48,484 nt of DNA from Halioglobus sp. (GCA_020443325.1 JAGRIK010000339.1:1-48484), one strand, 5' to 3'; positions 19,619 to 30,566 are shown, counted from the stretch's first letter. Numbers and translations: made by a program. The notes: generated from the letters alone by a model not told the origin.

Positions 19619-21586
19619 CGTCTCCTGGCCACGTTCAGCATTGGCTTGTTCTGTGTCCTGTCCACCGCCCTGCCATTGCAGGTCTTCCTGCGGCAGCTCA
19701 GCGATAAAACGGCTGGGTTCGCACTGGATCGTTTCGCCAAACTGGCGTCGTTTCAGCGCCATGGTCATCGTCAGGGTCTGCTGCGCGCGTGTAATGCCCA
19801 CGTAGGCCAGTCGCCGTTCCTCCTCGATATTGTCCTCTTCGACACTCACGCGGTGCGGCAGTAGATTTTCCTCCATACCGATAATGAACACGTGCGGATA
19901 CTCCAGTCCCTTGGACGCGTGCAATGTCATCAGTTGCACGCTGTCCGGCCCTTTCTCCTCCTCGTCCTGCTGTTCGAGCAGGTCGCGCAGCACGAGCCGG
20001 GCGATGGCTTCGTCCAGCCCCACCTGCTCGCTGGCCATCACGCGCTGCAGGCCATCGACGAGGAAATGCACGTTGCCCATACGCCGTTCCGCCACATCCT
20101 CGCTGGAGCTGAGCTGGCCGAGCCAGCCTTCGTAATCGATATCCCGGATCATCTGGCGCACGCCGTCAACGCCGTTGTGTCCTTCACAACTGCGGCGCAC
20201 ACCGTCCATCCAGTGGCGAAATTCCTGCAGGCGTTTCCGCCCGCTTTCCGATACCTCATCCGCACCGATGCGGTTGCAGGCCTGGTTCAGGCTGCAGCGG
20301 TTGGCGAGCGCGAAGTTACCCAGCGCCTCCAGTGTCGAGGTGCCCAGCTTGCGCCGCGGTACATTCGCGATCCGCAGGAAGGCGTTGTCGTCGTTCTCGT
20401 TTATCACCAGTCGCAGGTAAGCCATGATGTCCTTCACCTCATTGCGCGCAAAGAAGGAGGTGCCGCCGCTGAGGTGGTAGGGTACCTGCTGCTGTTGCAG
20501 TGCCAGTTCGATAAGGCGTGACTGGTGGTTGCCGCGGTACAGGATGGCGTAGTCGCCAAAGCGCGTGCGCTTGCGCAACTTGTGGTCGAGGATTTCCGCC
20601 ACAACCTGGTCCGCTTCCTGCTGCTCGTCCGCACAGCGCAGAATACGCAGCGCTTCCCCGTAGCCGAGTTCGCTCCACAGCTGCTTCTCAAACACGTGTG
20701 CATTGTTGGCAATCAGGGTATTCGCTGCCTTGAGGATACGCGCTGTGGAGCGGTAGTTTTGCTCCAGTTTCACGATGTTCAGCGCCGGGAAATCCTCCTG
20801 CAACTGCACCAGGTTTTCCGGCCGTGCGCCGCGCCATGCGTAGATGGACTGGTCGTCGTCGCCCACCACGGTCAGCCCCCCACGCATCCCGATCAGCTGT
20901 TTGACCAGCAGGTACTGGCTGGAGTTGGTATCCTGGTATTCGTCGACCAGCAGGTAGTGAATCTGGTTCTGCCACTTTTCCAGTATCGCCGGATGATGCT
21001 CGAAGAGTATCGTGGGCAGCAGGATCAGGTCGTCGAAATCCAGTGCATTGTAAGCTTTCAGGGCGCGCTTGTAGCGCAGGTAGGCCTGGGCGCAGAGGAT
21101 GTCCGCCGGGCCCGTTGCGGCGGCGAGTGCCTGCTCTGGCAGAACGCGGTCGTTCTTCCAGCTGGAAATGCGTTGGGCAATGGTGTTGGCCAGGTCGCCC
21201 TCGGCGCCGTGTTGTTGAATCAACAGGTCGCGGATCAGTGTCCGGGTATCCTCGGCGTCAAAAATGGAAAACCCTGATTTCATCTCCAGCGCCTTGCGCT
21301 CTGTCCGGATAATCCTGAGCCCCAGCTGATGAAATGTGCTGACCGTGAGTCCTTCAGCGCTGTTCCCGCGCAGCAGTCGACCCACGCGTTCCTTCATTTC
21401 ACGCGCGGCCTTGTTGGTAAACGTGACGGCGGCCACGTGGCTGGCGTTGATGCCGCAGGTGTCCACCAGGTAGGCGATCTTCTCGGTGATTACACTGGTC
21501 TTGCCGCTGCCGGCACCGGCGAGCACCAGCAGCGGACCGTCGATATAGCGTACTGCCTCGCGTTGGCGTGGGTTGAGTTTCGTCAC
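19589..21586 (-). CDS. rep: ATP-dependent DNA helicase Rep
   Basis: Superfamily 1A 3'-5' DNA helicase that helps the replication fork through protein blocks. The 665 residues match Rep length. It begins [33 protein letters not shown] (Walker A), then [18 protein letters not shown] (Ia), VDEYQDTN (II), [15 protein letters not shown] (III), LEQNYRST (IV), [25 protein letters not shown] (V) and [15 protein letters not shown] (VI). The start is GTG 21586. The [13 protein letters not shown]-type insertion fits Rep rather than UvrD. Its upstream neighbour is a 36-codon ORF and then ppnP, tightly packed. Its 3' end overlaps the RND permease gene. Confidence 0.95.
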   Translation of the reverse strand: MTKLNPRQREAVRYIDGPLLVLAGAGSGKTSVITEKIAYLVDTCGINASHVAAVTFTNKAAREMKERVGRLLRGNSAEGLTVSTFHQLGLRIIRTERKALEMKSGFSIFDAEDTRTLIRDLLIQQHGAEGDLANTIAQRISSWKNDRVLPEQALAAATGPADILCAQAYLRYKRALKAYNALDFDDLILLPTILFEHHPAILEKWQNQIHYLLVDEYQDTNSSQYLLVKQLIGMRGGLTVVGDDDQSIYAWRGARPENLVQLQEDFPALNIVKLEQNYRSTARILKAANTLIANNAHVFEKQLWSELGYGEALRILRCADEQQEADQVVAEILDHKLRKRTRFGDYAILYRGNHQSRLIELALQQQQVPYHLSGGTSFFARNEVKDIMAYLRLVINENDDNAFLRIANVPRRKLGTSTLEALGNFALANRCSLNQACNRIGADEVSESGRKRLQEFRHWMDGVRRSCEGHNGVDGVRQMIRDIDYEGWLGQLSSSEDVAERRMGNVHFLVDGLQRVMASEQVGLDEAIARLVLRDLLEQQDEEEKGPDSVQLMTLHASKGLEYPHVFIIGMEENLLPHRVSVEEDNIEEERRLAYVGITRAQQTLTMTMALKRRQFGETIQCEPSRFIAELPQEDLQWQGGGQDTEQANAERGQETLAGLKGLFA

Positions 21587-21590
21587 GCGC

Positions 21591-21701
21591 TCAGCTCGCG
21601 CGCACGAGTTTGGCGACTTTGCGGCCGAGCATTTTTATAACGCCGGGTGCGTGTGTGTTGAGTCGATCTAGCAGGACCTTGTTTGTGTCAGGGCTATTCA
21701 T
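21591..21701 (-). CDS. Possible 36-residue small ORF between ppnP and rep
   Basis: An ORF starting ATG 21701 whose start codon overlaps the ppnP stop (ATGAATAG arrangement) and whose stop lies 4 bases before the rep GTG. The product begins [20 protein letters not shown] and continues with [16 protein letters not shown], which is basic and amphipathic. The pattern LLDRLN...APG...LG.KV weakly recalls the N-terminus of PaaI-type thioesterases, so it may be a gene remnant. No Shine-Dalgarno is visible, so translation would depend on coupling to ppnP. Not identified. Confidence 0.3.
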   Translation of the reverse strand: MNSPDTNKVLLDRLNTHAPGVIKMLGRKVAKLVRAS

Positions 21702-21975
21702 AGGTACAGAGGTAGGCAGTCTCTTCGGCGACCCGGAGCTGGAATTTTTCATTGGCGGCGACCACAAACTGGTCTCCGACACCATAGGTCTGCCAATCGC
21801 TGCTGCCCGGCAGTTTCACGGTTAGTGCGCCGCTGACGACGGTGATGGTTTCCAGCTGGGTGGTGCCAAACTCGTATTCACCTACTGCCATCACGCCGAC
21901 TGTGGCTGGAAGGCTGGCGGTCTGGAATGCAATCGAAGCGACATTGCCATCGAAGTACTGGTTGATCTTGAACAT
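21694..21975 (-). CDS. ppnP: Pyrimidine/purine nucleoside phosphorylase PpnP (DUF1255)
   Basis: A 93-residue cupin protein. The family (E. coli YaiE/PpnP) phosphorolyses several nucleosides to base and ribose-1-phosphate in the cytoplasm. [19 protein letters not shown] at the start, [26 protein letters not shown] and the ending [16 protein letters not shown] are hallmarks. The length is normal. A GGAA-type Shine-Dalgarno precedes ATG 21975. It lies on the same strand as rep with only the small ORF between. Confidence 0.95.
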   Translation of the reverse strand: MFKINQYFDGNVASIAFQTASLPATVGVMAVGEYEFGTTQLETITVVSGALTVKLPGSSDWQTYGVGDQFVVAANEKFQLRVAEETAYLCTYE

Positions 21976-22144
21976 TGGGATTCCTCGGCGAACGGTATAG
22001 AAAAAAGGGGGGGAGATTTTCGCGTTTTTTGCCCGGAAAGTAACCTGAAATTTTCAGGAGTTACCCTCGGCAGGCAATTGTACCGTGGGTGAGGGGGCTG
22101 CTCGACAGGGCGTTAAAGGGAAGGATTTGCTCTCGAACAGGGCG

Positions 22145-22175
22145 AAAAAAAAGGCTGGCACAATGCCAGCCTTTT
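22145..22175 (-). terminator. Rho-independent terminator after the DUF1329 gene
   Basis: A perfect 10-base stem, AAGGCTGGCA (22151-22160) and TGCCAGCCTT (22164-22173), with a 3-base loop. On the minus strand it is followed by a run of eight T residues (22152-22145). It lies 38 bases past the DUF1329 stop. With T residues also on the plus side, it may work in both directions. Confidence 0.93.
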
Positions 22176-22212
22176 CGTTTTGCGCTAGCGAAACAGCGCG
22201 GATAGCGCTCGG

Positions 22213-23580
22213 CTAGCGAACACCGCCGCGTTTCATGCCCTCGGCAGTGAAGTACTTGTCGTTCTTGTCGACGCCGTTCTTGAATTTCCCCTGGATCGGC
22301 TTGCCGCTCAGGTTGTAAATGTCCTGTAGCAGGTCGTAGGAGCCGTAGGACGAGCCAAAGCCGGTCTTGCGGTCATACAGGTTGGCCCCGTAGCTGTACT
22401 GTACTCGCCACAGCTCGCCCCGGCCGTCATACATTTCTCCGGCGACTGCGGTCCAGCTGTCCTCGTCGATGTAGAACGTGCGGCGGCTGTACAGGTGGCG
22501 CTTGCCCTCTTTCAGGTTGGAGTCGACAACCCATACACGGTGTTTCTCCCAGCGAATCTTGTCCGGGTTGAGAAACTTCTCGCCCAGCAGGTCCTCGACC
22601 TTGCCCTGGAAGATCATGTCGTAATTGGCCGCGGGGACAATCATTTCCTTCTTGCCGACCAGCGTCCAGTCGTAGCGCTCGGGGGAGCCGTTGTAGACGA
22701 AGGCGTCATCGTAGGTGGACGTGCCCGCTACCCCGGGGTTTGGCGTGTCGAAGGAGACCGCAGGTGCCAGGCGCACGCGGCGCTGGCCAACCAGGTATTG
22801 CCATGCCTTGCGGCCTTTGCCCTCGGTGTAGTCGGCACCGGGCTCGTGCACCAGCAAAATCTCACCGGCGCGACGGGCAGGTGCATCGTAGTTGATGCGC
22901 AACTTGGTGAAGGGGGTCTCACCGACAACCTTGTCGCGGTTCTCTTCCTGGTACATCGGGAACACGGAGACTGAGGAGCCGGTAGTGGACAATACCGGTT
23001 GGCCGTTTGAGCCGACATAGTAAACGTCCGATTCCAGTGACGAATCCTCGGCGTAGCGAATCATGTGGTTCCACATCACTTCCAGACCCGATTGTGGAAT
23101 CGGGAAGGGTACGCCGGGCAGGTTGCCATCAATTTTCTGCCCATCCTCAACCAGGGTCGCGCCGGTGGCATTTTTCAGCGAATTGGCGTAGTACCAGTCC
23201 GGCCTGATCGTGCCGCGGTGGGTGGGGTAAACATGAATCTTGTAGCCATCTTTGCCAAACTTTTCGAACAGGGCCTGGGTACCCGGTGTGAGGAATTCAG
23301 CGTATTCCTTCCAGTTGCTGCCGTCGATAGTGTAGAGCGGCTTCTCGTCAGGGTAGGCGTTGACGTAGTTGTCAGAGCCCGGGACAAACTCCTCAGGGAT
23401 CGGTGTACCCTTGGGATCCCAGGGTGGAATGCTGCCATCGGCATTTCCTGCCGCTTCTGCGCCGACGGGTGTCAAATCCTTTCCCAGTCTGGCTGCCTGA
23501 TCGGGGGTTACTGCCGCCAGGGCAGTGCTGGTCACAAGTGAAGACAGGCAGAACACTGCCAGCGTTGATTTAATCGTCAT
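22213..23580 (-). CDS. DUF1329 family exported protein
   Basis: A 455-residue periplasmic or outer-membrane-associated protein with a signal peptide (MTIKSTLAVFCLSSLVTSTALAA). The mature start VTPDQAARLGKDLTPVGAEAAGN and later blocks (GTIRPDWYYANSLKNATGATL; GKRHLYSRRTFYIDEDSW; FLNPDKIRWEKHRVWVVDS) are typical of DUF1329, a large LolA/outer-membrane-lipoprotein-sorting-like family common in aerobic proteobacteria that degrade hydrophobic substrates. The function is undefined. In other genomes it neighbours DUF1302 and MMPL-type exporters, which are absent here. GGAGCTCG lies before ATG 23580. Ends at a strong terminator. Confidence 0.9.
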   Translation of the reverse strand: MTIKSTLAVFCLSSLVTSTALAAVTPDQAARLGKDLTPVGAEAAGNADGSIPPWDPKGTPIPEEFVPGSDNYVNAYPDEKPLYTIDGSNWKEYAEFLTPGTQALFEKFGKDGYKIHVYPTHRGTIRPDWYYANSLKNATGATLVEDGQKIDGNLPGVPFPIPQSGLEVMWNHMIRYAEDSSLESDVYYVGSNGQPVLSTTGSSVSVFPMYQEENRDKVVGETPFTKLRINYDAPARRAGEILLVHEPGADYTEGKGRKAWQYLVGQRRVRLAPAVSFDTPNPGVAGTSTYDDAFVYNGSPERYDWTLVGKKEMIVPAANYDMIFQGKVEDLLGEKFLNPDKIRWEKHRVWVVDSNLKEGKRHLYSRRTFYIDEDSWTAVAGEMYDGRGELWRVQYSYGANLYDRKTGFGSSYGSYDLLQDIYNLSGKPIQGKFKNGVDKNDKYFTAEGMKRGGVR

Positions 23581-23697
23581 TATTCGAGCTCCAATTTATC
23601 TGTTATAGAGGGCTAGGCGAACTGTAGAGCAGTCCGAGAGAAATATCTACCGCTCTTTGCCCCAATGTTATTTGTACGGAGCCCGGGCCGGGCGCCT

Positions 23698-24948
23698 TCA
23701 GGCCACGCTGGCGCTCTCGGGGTCAAACGTAATCCGCAATTCTTTCATCGCATTGACGAAGAATGACCTGACGAACCTCGGTTCGCCCTGCAGGCGGGGA
23801 TTTCTCAGGCGCGGAATCAGCTCCTCGAACATGATATTCAATTCCAGGCGGGCCAGATGGGAGCCAATGCAAAAATGCTGCCCAATCCCGAAGGAGCGCA
23901 GCTGGTTATAGAGGTCGGGCATGCGCTCGGCACGCCTGATGTCAAATTGCATCGCATCCTCGCCGAAAGTGGCCTCGTCGTGATTGGCCGCGTGATAATG
24001 CAGCACCACCTTGTCTCCCTTCTTGATCTGCTGTCCGCCCAGTTCGGTGTCTTCCATCGCCGTGCGGCGCATGGAGATAAACGCGGTGTTGTAGCGCAGG
24101 ATCTCCTCGCAGGCGTTGCCGATTTTGTCCGGATTGTCCACCAGGTACTGCAGCTGCTCGGGGTGCTCCATCAGCAGACGCATACCCTGTGCGATCACTG
24201 TGCGGGTGGATTCGTTGCCTCCCACCAGGATCAGGATAAACATCCAGCCAAACATGTCCTCGGAGATAGGCGCGCCCTCCAGTTCCGCGTCCAGCAGGGC
24301 ACCGGTAATATTGTCCATCGGCGACTCGCGGTGCTTGGCCGCGAGGTTCATGGCGTACTGGATAACCTCCAGCGCGGCCATTTGCCCCTCAACTTCGGAA
24401 ATGGTCATATCGGGGTCATCGGCAAAGATCATGGTGTTGGTCCAGTCGAAGAACATTTTCCGGTCTTCGAGGGGGACGCCCAGCAATTCCAGAATCGCAA
24501 TCAACGGCAGCTCTGCCGCGACTTCCTCTACGAATTCACATTCGCCCTTGCTCGCCACTGCGTCAATGATACGCCTGGCGTGTTCGCGAAATTTGGGGGC
24601 GTAGGATTCGACACGCTTGGGCGTAAACGCATTGCGCACGATGCGCCGTACTTTCTGGTGCAGGGGTGGATCCATATTGATGATGGAATGGCAGAAGCTG
24701 GCGTCTACCATCTCTTGCGGGTACTCCATCGGGAATGCAGTCCGGGCCGCCGATGAGAACAGTTTGGGGTTCTTGGACACAATATCCATCTCAGCGACAC
24801 GGGTGACAGCCCAGTAGGGGACCCCAGTGAGCGGGTCGTCCAGCTTTACCACCGGGCCCGCATCGCGAATCTCCTTGAGCTTGCCGTATGGCATGCCGTC
24901 AGCATAGGTATCCGGGTCGAGCAGATTGGCAAAGGGACACTGGTTCAT
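23698..24948 (-). CDS. Cytochrome P450
   Basis: A 416-residue soluble bacterial P450 monooxygenase. The haem ligand Cys360 is in FGIGQHFCIGSHLARLE. The K-helix ExxR is in CEEILRYNT and the I-helix in LILVGGNESTRT, where the usual AGxxT is GGNEST. MNQCPFANLLDPDTYADGMPYG at the start and NMDPPLHQKVRRIVRNAFTP in the middle are standard. It probably takes electrons from a ferredoxin, which is not encoded nearby. Such P450s (CYP125/CYP142/CYP107-like range) often act on fatty acids, terpenes or steroids, but the substrate here is unknown. GGAGAGCCCC precedes ATG 24948. A palindrome lies upstream. Confidence 0.93.
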   Translation of the reverse strand: MNQCPFANLLDPDTYADGMPYGKLKEIRDAGPVVKLDDPLTGVPYWAVTRVAEMDIVSKNPKLFSSAARTAFPMEYPQEMVDASFCHSIINMDPPLHQKVRRIVRNAFTPKRVESYAPKFREHARRIIDAVASKGECEFVEEVAAELPLIAILELLGVPLEDRKMFFDWTNTMIFADDPDMTISEVEGQMAALEVIQYAMNLAAKHRESPMDNITGALLDAELEGAPISEDMFGWMFILILVGGNESTRTVIAQGMRLLMEHPEQLQYLVDNPDKIGNACEEILRYNTAFISMRRTAMEDTELGGQQIKKGDKVVLHYHAANHDEATFGEDAMQFDIRRAERMPDLYNQLRSFGIGQHFCIGSHLARLELNIMFEELIPRLRNPRLQGEPRFVRSFFVNAMKELRITFDPESASVA

Positions 24949-24993
24949 GGGGCTCTCCGAGGGTTACGGTGAAAAAAGGCCAGGCGGTTAAGG

Positions 24994-25015
24994 CGAACTA
25001 ATAACTAGTAGTTCG
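24994..25015. promoter_or_regulatory. Inverted repeat upstream of the P450 gene, candidate operator
   Basis: Perfect 7-base arms CGAACTA (24994-25000) and TAGTTCG (25009-25015) flank an 8-base AT-rich spacer, 46 bases ahead of the P450 start. The size and symmetry suit a TetR/AcrR-type repressor site. No regulator gene is nearby and no run of T follows, so a terminator is less likely. Confidence 0.4.
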
Positions 25016-25124
25016 TAGAGGATTGTGGCACAGGCGGCTTGTGGGTTAAAGCATGGCAGGACATAAAGAATCATCAAGTTCAACCGGATGGACCGGGGCC
25101 GGGTGTGTTTGGAAAGTATAATTC

Positions 25125-26933
25125 CTATCGTGTCGCGAGCCAGTTGCGCCAACCGCCGTAACCCGTGATGTTGTGGGCGCCTGCCAGGCCATACCCTTCG
25201 CAGATAAAGCCGCTGAGCCAGCTGCCGTCAGCCATTTCCACTTTTCCTATCCCCAGCGGTGCGGGAATACCGGCGACAAAGCTGCCAAAGTTGCCGTGTG
25301 GCAGGGACCACACCTCCACTTCAATCGCGGTACCGTCGACGTCGTCCCTCACCATCGCGGGGCGCTTGCCGTCCGGCAGTGCGTAGAGCTGGTAGCGGGG
25401 TGCGCTGCGGGTCTCTGACACCAACTGCCCGCCGCGCTCGGTGAGTTGCCAGTTCAGCGGTTGGCCCTGCAGATGGGCGCCGCACACAACCACTTTGATT
25501 CGCTCTGGCACGGCGGCCGTTGTGCCATCCGTTGCTGGCGGTGCCGGATGACCGGTTGCGCCCAGTGGTAGCTGGCATGCACGGTGCAACAGACCGGCGT
25601 AACTCAGTAAGCGGATGTCATCGAACGCCCCGGAGAACAGGGTCACTCCCCACGGTACGCCGCAGTCTGTAAAGCCCACGGGGATGGCCGTGGCGCTGTA
25701 GTCGAGCAGGTTGACGAAGTTGGTGTAGGTGCCCAGCAGCGAGTTGTTCACAATCGGCTGCTCGGCCATTTCTGCGCGCGTGTAGAATCGGGGGCAGGTG
25801 GGTGTGACGATAAAGTCCAGATCCTGCAGCAGTGCATCGCACTGTCGTTTCAATGCGGCCAACCGGTACTGCGCGGCAAAAGCGTCCGCTGCGCTCTTGC
25901 CCTCGGCTGTGGCGATGATGGCGTTGATCACCGGCAGCATGGACGCGCTGTCGACATCGCGTGTGGCTAACCAGCGCTCGGCTACCCACGGTCCCTCGTA
26001 CAGTAATCTGGCCGTCTCCAGAAATGGCTCGAACGCCACGGAGACCGCTTCTCCACCCAGCGCCTCCAGGCGCTTCACACTGGCGTCGAACAGTGCCCGG
26101 GTTTCAGCGTCTCTCTGGAAGTCCGGCTGCGCCGGCACGCCGAAGCGAAAGTGCCCGGCGCCGGCCGTCTCGAAATAGCGCTGCCGATTGTAGAATGTGT
26201 TCGGTCTCGCGTAGGGATCCTGCGGGTCATAACTGGCTGCGATGTCCAGCAGTTGCGCCGCGTCATCGCAGCTGAGCGCAAATATACTCACGCAATCCAG
26301 TGTTCGGCACGCGGGCACTACCCCGCGTGTGCTCAGCAACCCCCTGGTAGGCTTGTGACCGACAAGGTTGTTCAGCACAGCGGGAACGCGGCCGGACCCC
26401 GCCGTGTCGGTACCCAGCGCAAAACTGACCTGTCCCAGCGCCGTGGCTATCGCCGAACCGGCGCTGCTGCCGCCGGAAATGTAGTCGGGGTTGAAACTGT
26501 TCTTGCCCTCACCGTAAGGCGAGCGCGTGCCTACCAGGCCAGTTGCAAACTGGTCGAGATTGGTCTTTCCCAGCGGCACTGCTCCGGCGGCGATCAGGGC
26601 GCTGACGACGGCGGCACTTTCCCCGGGGGTGTACGCAAAATCGGGGCAGGCGGCGGTGGTCGGAATTCCCGCCAGGTCGATGTTGTCCTTGATGGCAAAG
26701 GGCACGCCATACAGCGGTAAACTCTCGGGGCGTTTCCCCTCCAGTGCGGACAGGTAGGGCTCCAGCTGGGCGTCGCTTAACAGTGAGATCCAGGCGTTGT
26801 ACCCCGACTGGCGCCGGGCTTGTGCTGTGAGTTGGCCAATCAGTTCGCGGGGTGTGAAATCCCCCTGCAAATAGGCTGATCTCAATGCCTGTAGGCCAAG
26901 ATTGTGGACAGAATCCGTGATCGCGTCGTTCAT
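25125..26933 (-). CDS. atzF: Allophanate hydrolase
   Basis: Amidase-signature enzyme that hydrolyses allophanate to two ammonia and two CO2, the last step of guanidine (or urea) use by the carboxylase route. It has 602 residues in two domains. The N-terminal amidase shows the Lys-Ser-Ser triad region: VPFAIKDNIDLAGIPTTAACP, GGSSAGSAIATALG and GTDTAGSGRVPA. The C-terminal domain (from about residue 470: IKVVVCGAHLQGQPLNWQLT) matches the AtzF C-terminal decarboxylating domain. The start ATG 26933 follows the carboxylase stop by 3 bases, with GGAG upstream, so the two are co-translated. It is the last gene of the operon. Confidence 0.95.
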   Translation of the reverse strand: MNDAITDSVHNLGLQALRSAYLQGDFTPRELIGQLTAQARRQSGYNAWISLLSDAQLEPYLSALEGKRPESLPLYGVPFAIKDNIDLAGIPTTAACPDFAYTPGESAAVVSALIAAGAVPLGKTNLDQFATGLVGTRSPYGEGKNSFNPDYISGGSSAGSAIATALGQVSFALGTDTAGSGRVPAVLNNLVGHKPTRGLLSTRGVVPACRTLDCVSIFALSCDDAAQLLDIAASYDPQDPYARPNTFYNRQRYFETAGAGHFRFGVPAQPDFQRDAETRALFDASVKRLEALGGEAVSVAFEPFLETARLLYEGPWVAERWLATRDVDSASMLPVINAIIATAEGKSAADAFAAQYRLAALKRQCDALLQDLDFIVTPTCPRFYTRAEMAEQPIVNNSLLGTYTNFVNLLDYSATAIPVGFTDCGVPWGVTLFSGAFDDIRLLSYAGLLHRACQLPLGATGHPAPPATDGTTAAVPERIKVVVCGAHLQGQPLNWQLTERGGQLVSETRSAPRYQLYALPDGKRPAMVRDDVDGTAIEVEVWSLPHGNFGSFVAGIPAPLGIGKVEMADGSWLSGFICEGYGLAGAHNITGYGGWRNWLATR

Positions 26934-26936
26934 TAC

Positions 26937-29900
26937 TTACCGTTCTCCTTCACTTGATTGTTCATCTGCCGCTGCGTCCAGCCACAGCAGGGTTTGTCCT
27001 GCGGTGACGGGCTGACCCTGCTGCCTGATGATCTTTGTGGCAGTGCCCGATTGTGCGGCGCGGATGTCAATTTCCATCTTCATCGATTCGAGTATCATGA
27101 CAGTCTGGCCCGCCTCGACGCTCTCACCTTCCTCTATGAGTACCTTCCAGACGCTACCCGATACGGGGCTGTCGACGGCGCTGATACCCTCGGGTAACTC
27201 TGCCTCGTCGGCCTCTGGTGCAGCGCTTTCGTGCTGCGCGTAGGTGAATTGCCCGTCGCGTTTCCACTGCGCCAGTTCGTTGGCAAAGGCAGCCTGGCGC
27301 CCTCGCGTAAAATTCGAGATATCATCGTTGTTCTGCAGCAGGAACTGCTGGTACTCCGCAAGATTGAAATGTGTCTCTTCAATCTTCAGCGGATAGTTAC
27401 CCAATGGAAAATCCCGCCGGATTTTTTTTAGTTCCTCGGCGTCCACAGGATAGAAGCGAATCTGGTCGAAGAATCGCAGCAGCCAGGGCTGTGTGAAAGC
27501 TTCCGTCTGGCGGTAGCGATTCCACATCTGCAGGGTGCGACCGACAAACTGGTAGCCGCCAGGCCCCTCCATGCCGTACACACACATATAGGCGCCACCG
27601 ATGCCCACGGAGTTTTCCGCTGTCCATGTACGCGCAGGGTTGTATTTTGTGGTGACCAGCCGATGCCGGGGGTCCAGCGGTGTGGCCACCGGCGCGCCCA
27701 GGTACACGTCGCCCAGGCCCATCACCAGATAGGACGCAGAAAAGACAATATCTTTCACAGCGTCGATATCCGCCAGGCCATTTATGCGGCGGATGAACTC
27801 GAGATTGCTGGGGCACCAAGGCGCATCCGGGCGGACCGACTGCATATACTTTTCGATCGCCAGACGACAGGCTTCGTCATCCCAACTCAATGGCAGGTGA
27901 ACGATGCGTGAGGGGACGGAGACGTCGTTGCCGTGAAGCAACGCGCGCGCCGCGAGATCGACATGGTGCAACAGTTCACCCATGGTGATACGTTGCGAGT
28001 CGTAGTGAATTTGCAGGGAGCGAATGCCCGGTGTCAGTTCGTGTATCCCGGGAAGGGGGTTTGCCTCGAACCACAGCATCAGCGCGTGCACCTTGAAGCG
28101 GCGCTCGATGTCCAGTTCCTGTGGCCCCAGCTCAATCAGCAGGAAGTGATCGCCGGCGAGCCGGCAGATCACCTCGTCACCGGGGATGGCAACGCGGTGA
28201 ACAATGGGGGAGGACGGCTGAACCGGGGTGCTGACAGTCGGGACGGGCGCTGCGAGTTGCTCGATACTTGCGAGTTGGGCTGCCTCCAGTGCGACCGCCT
28301 GCTCGTAACTCACGGGCTCAAAGCGCAGGGTGGCTCCCGCTTGCAATTGGCCGAGCTTCCACAGGTCGGCGGTGATGACTGTAGCCGGGCAGACGAATCC
28401 TCCCAGCGAGGGCCCGTCGGGGCCGAGAATGACCGGCATATCCCCGGTAAAATCCACGGTGCCAAAGGCGTAGGCATTGTCGTGGATGTTGGAGGGGTGC
28501 AGGCCTGCTTCGCCCCCCGTTTCCCTTGCCCAAACGGGCTTTGGGCCTTTCAGGCGGACGCCGGTGCGGCTCGAGTTGTAGTGCACTTCCCACGGCGTAG
28601 CGAAAAACGTGGTGATGTCGTCATCCGTAAAAAAATCCGGCGCCCCGTGTGGCCCGTAGATGACGCGCAGCGTCCAGCTGTTGCCAATCTCCGGCCGCAG
28701 GGATTGCGGCACTTCCCGTGCGTCGATTGCTGGCGTATTGCCGTGCTTCGGCAGGTGCAGCACGTCTGCCACGCGCAGGGCGCGCCCCACGTGACCGCCG
28801 AACTGGCCCAGCGTAAACGTCGATTTGGAGCCGAGGTAATCCGGGCACTGGAAACCGCCGGCCACTGCGAGATAGGCGCGGGCGCCGTCACCGCTGACCT
28901 TGCCGAGCTTGAGAACCTGCCCGGCGTATACTGTGATTGCCGTAAACAGGGGCAGCATTTCCCCGTCCACACTCGCTTCGATGGTCGCGCCTGTGAGCGC
29001 AATATGTGTGGTGCGATTCAAGAGAAGTGTCGGGCCATTGAGTGTGATTTCCAGCGCCGCCGCATCCGGGTCGTTGTCCAGCAGGCGATTGGCGAGTCGA
29101 AATGACAGGGAATCCATCGGGCCGGAGGGCGGCACACCCACATGCCAGAGGCCTCTTCGTCCCGGATAATCCTGCAAGGTGGTTTGTGTGCCGGCCGCCA
29201 GCACCTGCACCGTGTTCGGAGAAAAAACAAACTCGGCGAGACTACGCGTCAACAGTTCACCGCGTTGGCAGGTGCTTCCAGCCAGCACTGCCTGGAGATA
29301 CTCCAGATTGGTCTCGATGCCGTAGATTTCACTGGCCGCCAGTGCTTGTGACAGTTGTTCCAGGGCCGCTGCGCGGTCGACGCCGTGTACGATAACCTTG
29401 GCGAGCATGGGGTCGAACAGCGCCGGTACCTCTATGCCGGATTCAATCCAGTGATCAATGCGCAGTCCTTGCGCCTGTGGCCAGCTAACGTGGGACAGCA
29501 GGCCTGCCGAGGGGCGGAAATCCTGCGCCGGGTCTTCCGCGTAAACGCGCACCTGGATAGCGTGGCCGCGTGGAGAAAGTGTCGCCTTCAGGGTGTCCAG
29601 GTCTGCCAGTTCACCGGCTGCCAGCTGCAGCATCCAGTCCACCACATCAACCCCCCACACTTCCTCACTGACGCCGTGCTCAACCTGTAGCCGGGTGTTT
29701 ACCTCAAGAAAATAAAATTGCTGACTGTCCGCGTCATAGATGAACTCAACGGTACCGGCGTTGCGATAATTGACGGAGGCCATCAGTCGTTCTGCGGTCG
29801 CATGCAGTTGCTGCCTGGCGGGTTCGGGGAGGTTGGGCGCTGGCGTTTCCTCTATGACTTTCTGGTTGCGACGCTGGGCAGAGCAATCGCGCTCACCCAG

Positions 29901-30566
29901 TGAGAGTGTTTTGCCGCGGCCATCGCCGAAGATCTGTACTTCGATGTGCCGGGCATTGGCAATGTACTTTTCCAGAAAAACACCGTCGTTGGAAAAGTAG
30001 TTCGCGCCCAGGCGCTTGACGCTATCCCAGGCGGTGCGCAGGACTTCGACATCGTTGCAAACCTGCATGCCGATCCCGCCACCCCCCGCAGTGCTTTTCA
30101 GCATCACCGGATAGCCCACGTCTGCGGCCCAGGCAACGGCATCGTCGAGTGTTGTGAGCAGGGGTGAGCCCGGTACCAGTGGGACGCCCGCCCGCTCGGC
30201 GGCATCGCGTGCCTGGTGTTTCAGGCCGAACAGTTCCATTTGCTCCGTTGTCGGGCCGATGAACACCAGCCCCTGCGCTTCGCAGCGCGCGACAAATTCG
30301 GTGTTCTCGCTCAGGAAGCCATAGCCCGGATGAATCGCCTGGGCGCCTGAATCCTTTGCGGCCTGCAGCACCTTATCGATGTCCAGGTAGGTTTCGGCGG
30401 CAGAGCCGGCCCCGAGGCTTATCGCGCTGTCAGCGCGTTGCACATGCAGCGAGTGCGCATCTGCCTCGTTGTACACGGCGACTGACTCTATCCCCAGTCG
30501 TTGCAGTGTGCGAATGATTCGTGTGGCGATCGCGCCGCGATTCGCGATGAGTACCTTACTAAACAT
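26937..30566 (-). CDS. Guanidine/urea carboxylase (biotin-dependent)
   Basis: An ATP- and biotin-dependent carboxylase of 1209 residues. The biotin carboxylase domain comes first ([23 protein letters not shown]-grasp [41 protein letters not shown]). Next are the AHS2/KipA-like ([20 protein letters not shown]) and AHS1/KipI-like ([16 protein letters not shown]) carboxyltransferase parts, and last the biotin carrier with the biotinyl lysine in LESMKMEID (about Lys1163). ATG 30566 is preferred over TTG 30587 because GGAAGAG precedes it. Members were named urea carboxylase, but those encoded with both DUF1989 subunits and a guanidine-I riboswitch, as here, mainly carboxylate guanidine to carboxyguanidine. 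The true substrate preference is inferred from context. Confidence 0.93.
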   Translation of the reverse strand: MFSKVLIANRGAIATRIIRTLQRLGIESVAVYNEADAHSLHVQRADSAISLGAGSAAETYLDIDKVLQAAKDSGAQAIHPGYGFLSENTEFVARCEAQGLVFIGPTTEQMELFGLKHQARDAAERAGVPLVPGSPLLTTLDDAVAWAADVGYPVMLKSTAGGGGIGMQVCNDVEVLRTAWDSVKRLGANYFSNDGVFLEKYIANARHIEVQIFGDGRGKTLSLGERDCSAQRRNQKVIEETPAPNLPEPARQQLHATAERLMASVNYRNAGTVEFIYDADSQQFYFLEVNTRLQVEHGVSEEVWGVDVVDWMLQLAAGELADLDTLKATLSPRGHAIQVRVYAEDPAQDFRPSAGLLSHVSWPQAQGLRIDHWIESGIEVPALFDPMLAKVIVHGVDRAAALEQLSQALAASEIYGIETNLEYLQAVLAGSTCQRGELLTRSLAEFVFSPNTVQVLAAGTQTTLQDYPGRRGLWHVGVPPSGPMDSLSFRLANRLLDNDPDAAALEITLNGPTLLLNRTTHIALTGATIEASVDGEMLPLFTAITVYAGQVLKLGKVSGDGARAYLAVAGGFQCPDYLGSKSTFTLGQFGGHVGRALRVADVLHLPKHGNTPAIDAREVPQSLRPEIGNSWTLRVIYGPHGAPDFFTDDDITTFFATPWEVHYNSSRTGVRLKGPKPVWARETGGEAGLHPSNIHDNAYAFGTVDFTGDMPVILGPDGPSLGGFVCPATVITADLWKLGQLQAGATLRFEPVSYEQAVALEAAQLASIEQLAAPVPTVSTPVQPSSPIVHRVAIPGDEVICRLAGDHFLLIELGPQELDIERRFKVHALMLWFEANPLPGIHELTPGIRSLQIHYDSQRITMGELLHHVDLAARALLHGNDVSVPSRIVHLPLSWDDEACRLAIEKYMQSVRPDAPWCPSNLEFIRRINGLADIDAVKDIVFSASYLVMGLGDVYLGAPVATPLDPRHRLVTTKYNPARTWTAENSVGIGGAYMCVYGMEGPGGYQFVGRTLQMWNRYRQTEAFTQPWLLRFFDQIRFYPVDAEELKKIRRDFPLGNYPLKIEETHFNLAEYQQFLLQNNDDISNFTRGRQAAFANELAQWKRDGQFTYAQHESAAPEADEAELPEGISAVDSPVSGSVWKVLIEEGESVEAGQTVMILESMKMEIDIRAAQSGTATKIIRQQGQPVTAGQTLLWLDAAADEQSSEGER

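Noticed and set aside
27933-29105. A 390-codon open frame on the plus strand opposite the carboxylase gene
   Set aside because: It lies wholly antisense to well-conserved carboxyltransferase coding sequence, has no recognisable motif or Shine-Dalgarno, and is a by-product of GC-rich codon use.
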